From Gammaproteobacteria bacterium UBA2810 (GTDB lineage: Bacteria; Pseudomonadota; Gammaproteobacteria; Enterobacterales; Succinivibrionaceae): 36,579 nt of DNA. The position numbers and the translations under genes were made by a program. The notes beneath the pieces are model-generated. The model did not search any database. It was given only the letters and a program-made list of their open reading frames with translations, and had not been told where the DNA came from. Below, piece by piece: positions 33,901 through 36,579 of this stretch; the stretch's first letter is position 1, and every line of letters begins with the position of its first letter. The DNA lies in NCBI GenBank assembly GCA_002351705.1, contig DEHC01000049.1, forward strand, positions 1-36,579, written 5' to 3'.

Positions 33901-36579
33901 GGGCGCCCCGGAAGAGGGCGGAGCGGATGATTTTCTCCGGAGGAGCTTTGCCCGCCGTCTCATCGCGAACCTGGCTGACGACGCCATAACTGGCTGGCAG
34001 CGGGACGCGGCCGCATCGCGAATCAGCGAGCCGGAATTCAGAAGCGAAGAGCACTCGGCAGGTATCATCGTAAGGCATGGCCGCGGCTCTCCTGACCGCG
34101 CCTCGCTTTGCCTCGAGCCGCTTTCCGGTGAGCAGCAGAAGATGGTCACAGGAGAGCTCAGGGAGGATCAGCATGCCCTGATGCAGCTCCAGGTCGGAAG
34201 GCTTGACGAAGAGTTTCTCCGGAGGCTGCAGTCCCTCGGCGTGCCGCTCATGTGCGGCGAGAGCACCGGCGATCGCCTGAAATGCACCTGCGAGGTCTCG
34301 GAGTACAGGGTGTGCCGCCATGAGATTGCGCTCCTTAAGCGCACCGCGCAGCGCGTCTCTGCTGATCCTGCGCTCCTCTTCCTGATGCGCGGCCTTGACC
34401 TTAAGGCGGAGCTCAAAAAGCTCGGCATTGAGAAGGGCACTGCTCCCTCATGGATGAGCCACGCGTCACTTCTTCAGATCCATCCTGAGCTCGACGCGAA
34501 GGACGCCGGAGACATGCTCCCGGAGGACGCGCTCTACCACCTGAACCGCGCGAGCTTCGCGAAGGTCCCCTCAGGGCTCATCCGCTCTGCCATGAGGCTC
34601 CTTGCGGAGTCACCTGCAGGCTACGGCGGCGCTGACTGCAGGGGCGCGGTGCTGAGTGCCCTGGACGCGGCGCGCGACTGCGCGGAGGCCATGGCGGGGT
34701 CTGAGACAGAAATCGTGAGCCTTCCGGATTTCAGCAGATGCCGCGCGGAAATCGGTGAGGACGGCCGCCCGGCGGAAAAGGGAAGGACCCGGGCACAGAG
34801 CGTTTTCAGGATAACCCCTGATGACCGGGATCCGCTCTCAAGAAAATATCTTGCTGATGCGCTGCATGTAAGCGAGAACCACTTTGACCGGATAAGCCCG
34901 GAGAATGCAGACACGCTCTACAGCGGGTCCGCGTGGCCGGAGCATGAGGGCATCTTCTCCTTTGAGGAGATGCACAGCCTCCCCTCGGGCATTTTCAACG
35001 GTAAGATTGCCGCAGAGGTGCTTGACAGGGCAGGAACAGAAACCCAGGCGATGTACGCGCTCTGCTCCCTTGCGAGGAAGCTCGTGACTGCCGGCGCGGT
35101 GATGCCCTGTCCCCTGCGTCCTGATGGCGGGAACATCTATGTTATGTGGATCCCCTGCCTGCTCGCGCACGAGGTTCTTACTCTTACAGCGCACGCCGGC
35201 ATGCTCGCGAGGAGGCTCCTCCTCGGGAGCGTGATTGTACCGGGGAAAAAGTCAGGACTCAGGGCGGAGGATATGAGCGACGCGGGATTCGGAGCGTACT
35301 GCCTCGGCCTTTTCATAACGGATCTCGTGAGGAAGGGGGCAATGAAGAGCATCGGCAGCGCGCAGAGCGCATGGAACCGTGCCGCCTCGGAGACCCCGGA
35401 GCTTCTCCTCATGACGCTCAGCTTCTGGCCGGCCGCTGAAATAAGCCCCGCCGTGCTTGGGCGTATGGAGAGCTCCGTAGGGCAGTGGCTAGCGCCCCTC
35501 TTTATCGGGCTCAACGGCATGCGGCCTGTCCTTATTCTCGGAACCTCCGTCGGGCCGGAGCCTGACATTGCATCTGCCGAGGAGAGGCTCCGCGCCGGAG
35601 GCGAGCAGGCGATAGCCGATGCCGAGAAGGCTGAGGACGAGGAGGCGAAGGGCAGGGAGGAAGACCTCGGGGGCGCCTCGGTCGAGGAGCAGGTCTCAGC
35701 TGAGATTTCCCTCGGGTTCATTGACCGCGAGGACGGGCGCTATGTAAGCTACAGCGAGGTCTCATGGCTTGATGCGGGGAAGCGCGCCGAGTGCCGGGCC
35801 GCGGCAGCCCGCATCTCCGCGCTCCTTCCTGAGGCCGCGGACATCATCTCGGGAAAGTCCGGCCGCGCCGTTCTCTCCATAGAGGCGCTGCAGAAGGCCC
35901 TCTTTGAAATCCTTCCGGCATTGAAGCTCAGCGGCGCCCTCGTGGTTCTCCCGCGCTCGATGCGGAGTATTCTGAGGCCCGCAGCCATGGCGAACCTCGC
36001 CCTCATGAAGGGCTGGAAGGGCGGAAGCGGACTCATGAGCCTCACCTCGCTCCTCTCATTCAACTGGAAGGCGACGCTCGGCGGGCGGGAGATTACCGAG
36101 GAGCAGTTTGAGGAGCTCCGGAAGCACGCCGGGCACCTGGTGCGCTTCGGGAACGACTACGTCTACGCGAGCGCCTCCGAGATTGACTCCATCCTGAGGC
36201 GCCTCAGCGGGAAGGCGCAGCGGCCGTCGAGGCTAAGGCTCCTTGAGGCCGCCCTCTCGGGGAGCTTCGAGGGCAATGAGGTCTTCATGGATGAGAAAAT
36301 CCGGAAGGCCATAAACGAGGAGCTGAAGACCCCGCCTGCCAAAGTTCCCGATGGGCTTAAGGCTGAGCTCAGGCCTTACCAGGAGCGGGGCTACTCCTGG
36401 CTGATGCACAACCTCCGCGCGAGGATGGGATCCATCATCGCGGACGACATGGGACTCGGTAAGACCGTGCAGGTCATCGCCGCGCTTGAGTCTTTGCGCT
36501 CATCCGGCGAGCTCGACAAGGACCCCGCTCTTGTAACTGTTCCCGCCTCGGTTGTCATCAACTGGACAAGGGAGCTCAG
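30908..36579 (+). CDS. Giant SNF2-family helicase with SWIM-like repeats (3' end outside window)
   Basis: An uninterrupted frame of 1890 codons from ATG 30908 runs past the window end. The last part holds a DUF3670-like stretch (LLSFNWKATLGGREITEEQF) and the start of the SNF2 ATPase: LRPYQERGYSW, Walker A region DDMGLGKT at 36443-36466 and VTVPASVVINW. It is preceded by about 1810 residues, far more than usual for bacterial SWIM-SNF2 proteins. In that region an anchor like DPALLFLMRGL recurs six times (31349, 31958, 32621, 33146, 33761, 34364), spaced about 175-220 residues. Before the last anchor is an intact SWIM zinc motif, CTCEVSEYRVCRH (34283-34321); earlier units keep only fragments of it. 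SNF2 proteins move along DNA using ATP; SWIM binds DNA or protein. The weak ribosome binding site leaves some doubt about the start. Confidence 0.88.
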   Translation, partial: MAADLKDLFPNWWSSEWAKVKLWDFTPKMLGDGFRLLSEGCFSHVSADGKGPFYCISEQLRVKLRFLRFTPKQKTEIRDIILHDEAGCEDLQRGIMNRPLWNRLRRSGLSPELSGDDELSNYSGVPARKDRAYHAAALLLASWLVNSDPALMFAWRGLSLYDELSLPQRPLKPLPDGRMPAGAIELPAARNERIAERESDVLTRDSSGIIERWAPEAHARSWLLNRLPPQADLSEAERIAPKLHGFITGDLQFGRGLTASLDLPDGKSRTVAIAFHQLPSTAQGKFETYFRGHRDECLSIGQNVLTPEISGSIERLWPGFFEGRKDELRGERGDPALLALALRTAAAVSRYPRLMFILRGFRINGWIEYHRNAADEAPKPRRRRSRRRFWDDDYMPYHFDSWDDDSDDEDDEPADLSPENPDGREPDAPGGARWVRRWLRGTGFDENSSAGAGGKIILREGRAGDFVLDKEKHLLSTGITDEFGDVSTVTLAFKQYGSRERDLISAMLHLHPERLDELRKGVVSGALQTLFGKYNLDLIPDGNEDINVTKPGTNTPDVCAMLIKATQLLSDNPVLLLKCRGFDIDDGSSLDPRNLSADALLEVCAPGEEARGFMSLFIPDPLKAPLLEAAVLVSGGSIGEPAAEHGTVRVDTGSGEGRKSVILTMRPFTCAEAADLTETFDSSYSLLRSLARGGSMHPGLRSILEEKHALPAGGTLTMDGTDVTDRVMSDTLLTAVIIRLAEAAGRRPVLLFAWRGLPLGLATLGEIRAELQGKSPEEPFLMEMPEKTDYYFERTLSSCLSDPRGSFRWWGNEWLDSLSDSCWDKKGVRAEAERMLGSGGMGELRFLPNQRTLCCSMKGKSGGLKRLTLPLDDLNDREREQILVFFRDRPGLTKALRLGYLDRSFMRFAKDRSISLICRRYGEYLKCGDDVVVRNEERCAFVLQQARLLDKDPSLMFIWRGLDIWKELGLGAGAPLQEPDGEQLREYDEADAAKSRGKGAPEEGGADDFLRRSFARRLIANLADDAITGWQRDAAASRISEPEFRSEEHSAGIIVRHGRGSPDRASLCLEPLSGEQQKMVTGELREDQHALMQLQVGRLDEEFLRRLQSLGVPLMCGESTGDRLKCTCEVSEYRVCRHEIALLKRTAQRVSADPALLFLMRGLDLKAELKKLGIEKGTAPSWMSHASLLQIHPELDAKDAGDMLPEDALYHLNRASFAKVPSGLIRSAMRLLAESPAGYGGADCRGAVLSALDAARDCAEAMAGSETEIVSLPDFSRCRAEIGEDGRPAEKGRTRAQSVFRITPDDRDPLSRKYLADALHVSENHFDRISPENADTLYSGSAWPEHEGIFSFEEMHSLPSGIFNGKIAAEVLDRAGTETQAMYALCSLARKLVTAGAVMPCPLRPDGGNIYVMWIPCLLAHEVLTLTAHAGMLARRLLLGSVIVPGKKSGLRAEDMSDAGFGAYCLGLFITDLVRKGAMKSIGSAQSAWNRAASETPELLLMTLSFWPAAEISPAVLGRMESSVGQWLAPLFIGLNGMRPVLILGTSVGPEPDIASAEERLRAGGEQAIADAEKAEDEEAKGREEDLGGASVEEQVSAEISLGFIDREDGRYVSYSEVSWLDAGKRAECRAAAARISALLPEAADIISGKSGRAVLSIEALQKALFEILPALKLSGALVVLPRSMRSILRPAAMANLALMKGWKGGSGLMSLTSLLSFNWKATLGGREITEEQFEELRKHAGHLVRFGNDYVYASASEIDSILRRLSGKAQRPSRLRLLEAALSGSFEGNEVFMDEKIRKAINEELKTPPAKVPDGLKAELRPYQERGYSWLMHNLRARMGSIIADDMGLGKTVQVIAALESLRSSGELDKDPALVTVPASVVINWTREL

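Noticed and set aside
33488..34321. Minus-strand open frame inside the SNF2-type gene
   Set aside because: The plus-strand frame is continuous and carries the SWIM motif and anchors; the antisense frame is a shadow of GC-rich codons.
1..36579. tRNA or rRNA genes
   Set aside because: No GTTCGA-type T-arm with a matching acceptor stem or rRNA-like stretch was noticed by eye; a tRNAscan run would settle it.

Overview
The window reads as the chromosome of a GC-rich gammaproteobacterium. The block rpmB-rpmG-mutM-coaD next to a GT9 LPS glycosyltransferase, a Kdo kinase, and the pair ntrB-ntrC with a DUF4124 protein are arrangements familiar from enteric and related gammaproteobacteria. The abundance of Sel1-repeat proteins and of AAA-ATPase-like/PD-(D/E)XK genes, plus zinc-ribbon DUF805 proteins, suggests a host-associated anaerobe, perhaps Succinivibrionaceae. 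That genus-level guess is inference from gene content only.

Layout. 1-3987 is a recombining accessory patch: a 5'-truncated copy and a complete copy of the same AAA-ATPase/nuclease gene in tandem, followed by a Fic gene whose 3' end is made of the tail of the duplicated unit. 4156-5416 holds a yaaW-type gene behind a perfect CRP-type palindrome and a small unknown ORF. 5478-6429 is a Sel1 protein whose signal peptide lies in another frame. 6506-9829 is core: ribosomal proteins L28 and L33, MutM, CoaD, TusA and a GT9 transferase. 10173-14656 is accessory again: an unknown protein, then an AAA-ATPase/nuclease translationally coupled to a DUF6273-like protein and flanked on both sides by the same pair of hairpin repeats, then a small Fic protein. 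14809-18706 is core: kdkA, ntrC, ntrB (with two NtrC-like boxes) and a DUF4124 protein. 18944-26969 is dominated by Sel1 proteins, three of which share an N-terminal module of about 105 residues, with another AAA-ATPase/nuclease between them. 27242-28966 has two zinc-ribbon DUF805 membrane proteins and an exported protein. 29070-29480 holds two similar promoter-terminator units that look like paralogous small RNAs. 29559-30677 is a PotF-like binding protein, and 30908 to the window end is an exceptionally long SNF2 helicase, incomplete at its 3' end.

How the parts fit. The core genes serve translation, DNA repair, coenzyme A, tRNA thiolation, LPS core synthesis and nitrogen control. The accessory genes are mostly of types involved in protein-protein interaction (Sel1), AMPylation (Fic) and nucleic-acid processing (AAA/PD-(D/E)XK, SWIM-SNF2). 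The most interesting candidates for undescribed biology are the repeat-flanked AAA-DUF6273 unit, the SNF2 protein with about six degenerate SWIM-like repeats, the paired small RNA candidates, and the Sel1 cluster with its shared N-terminal module.
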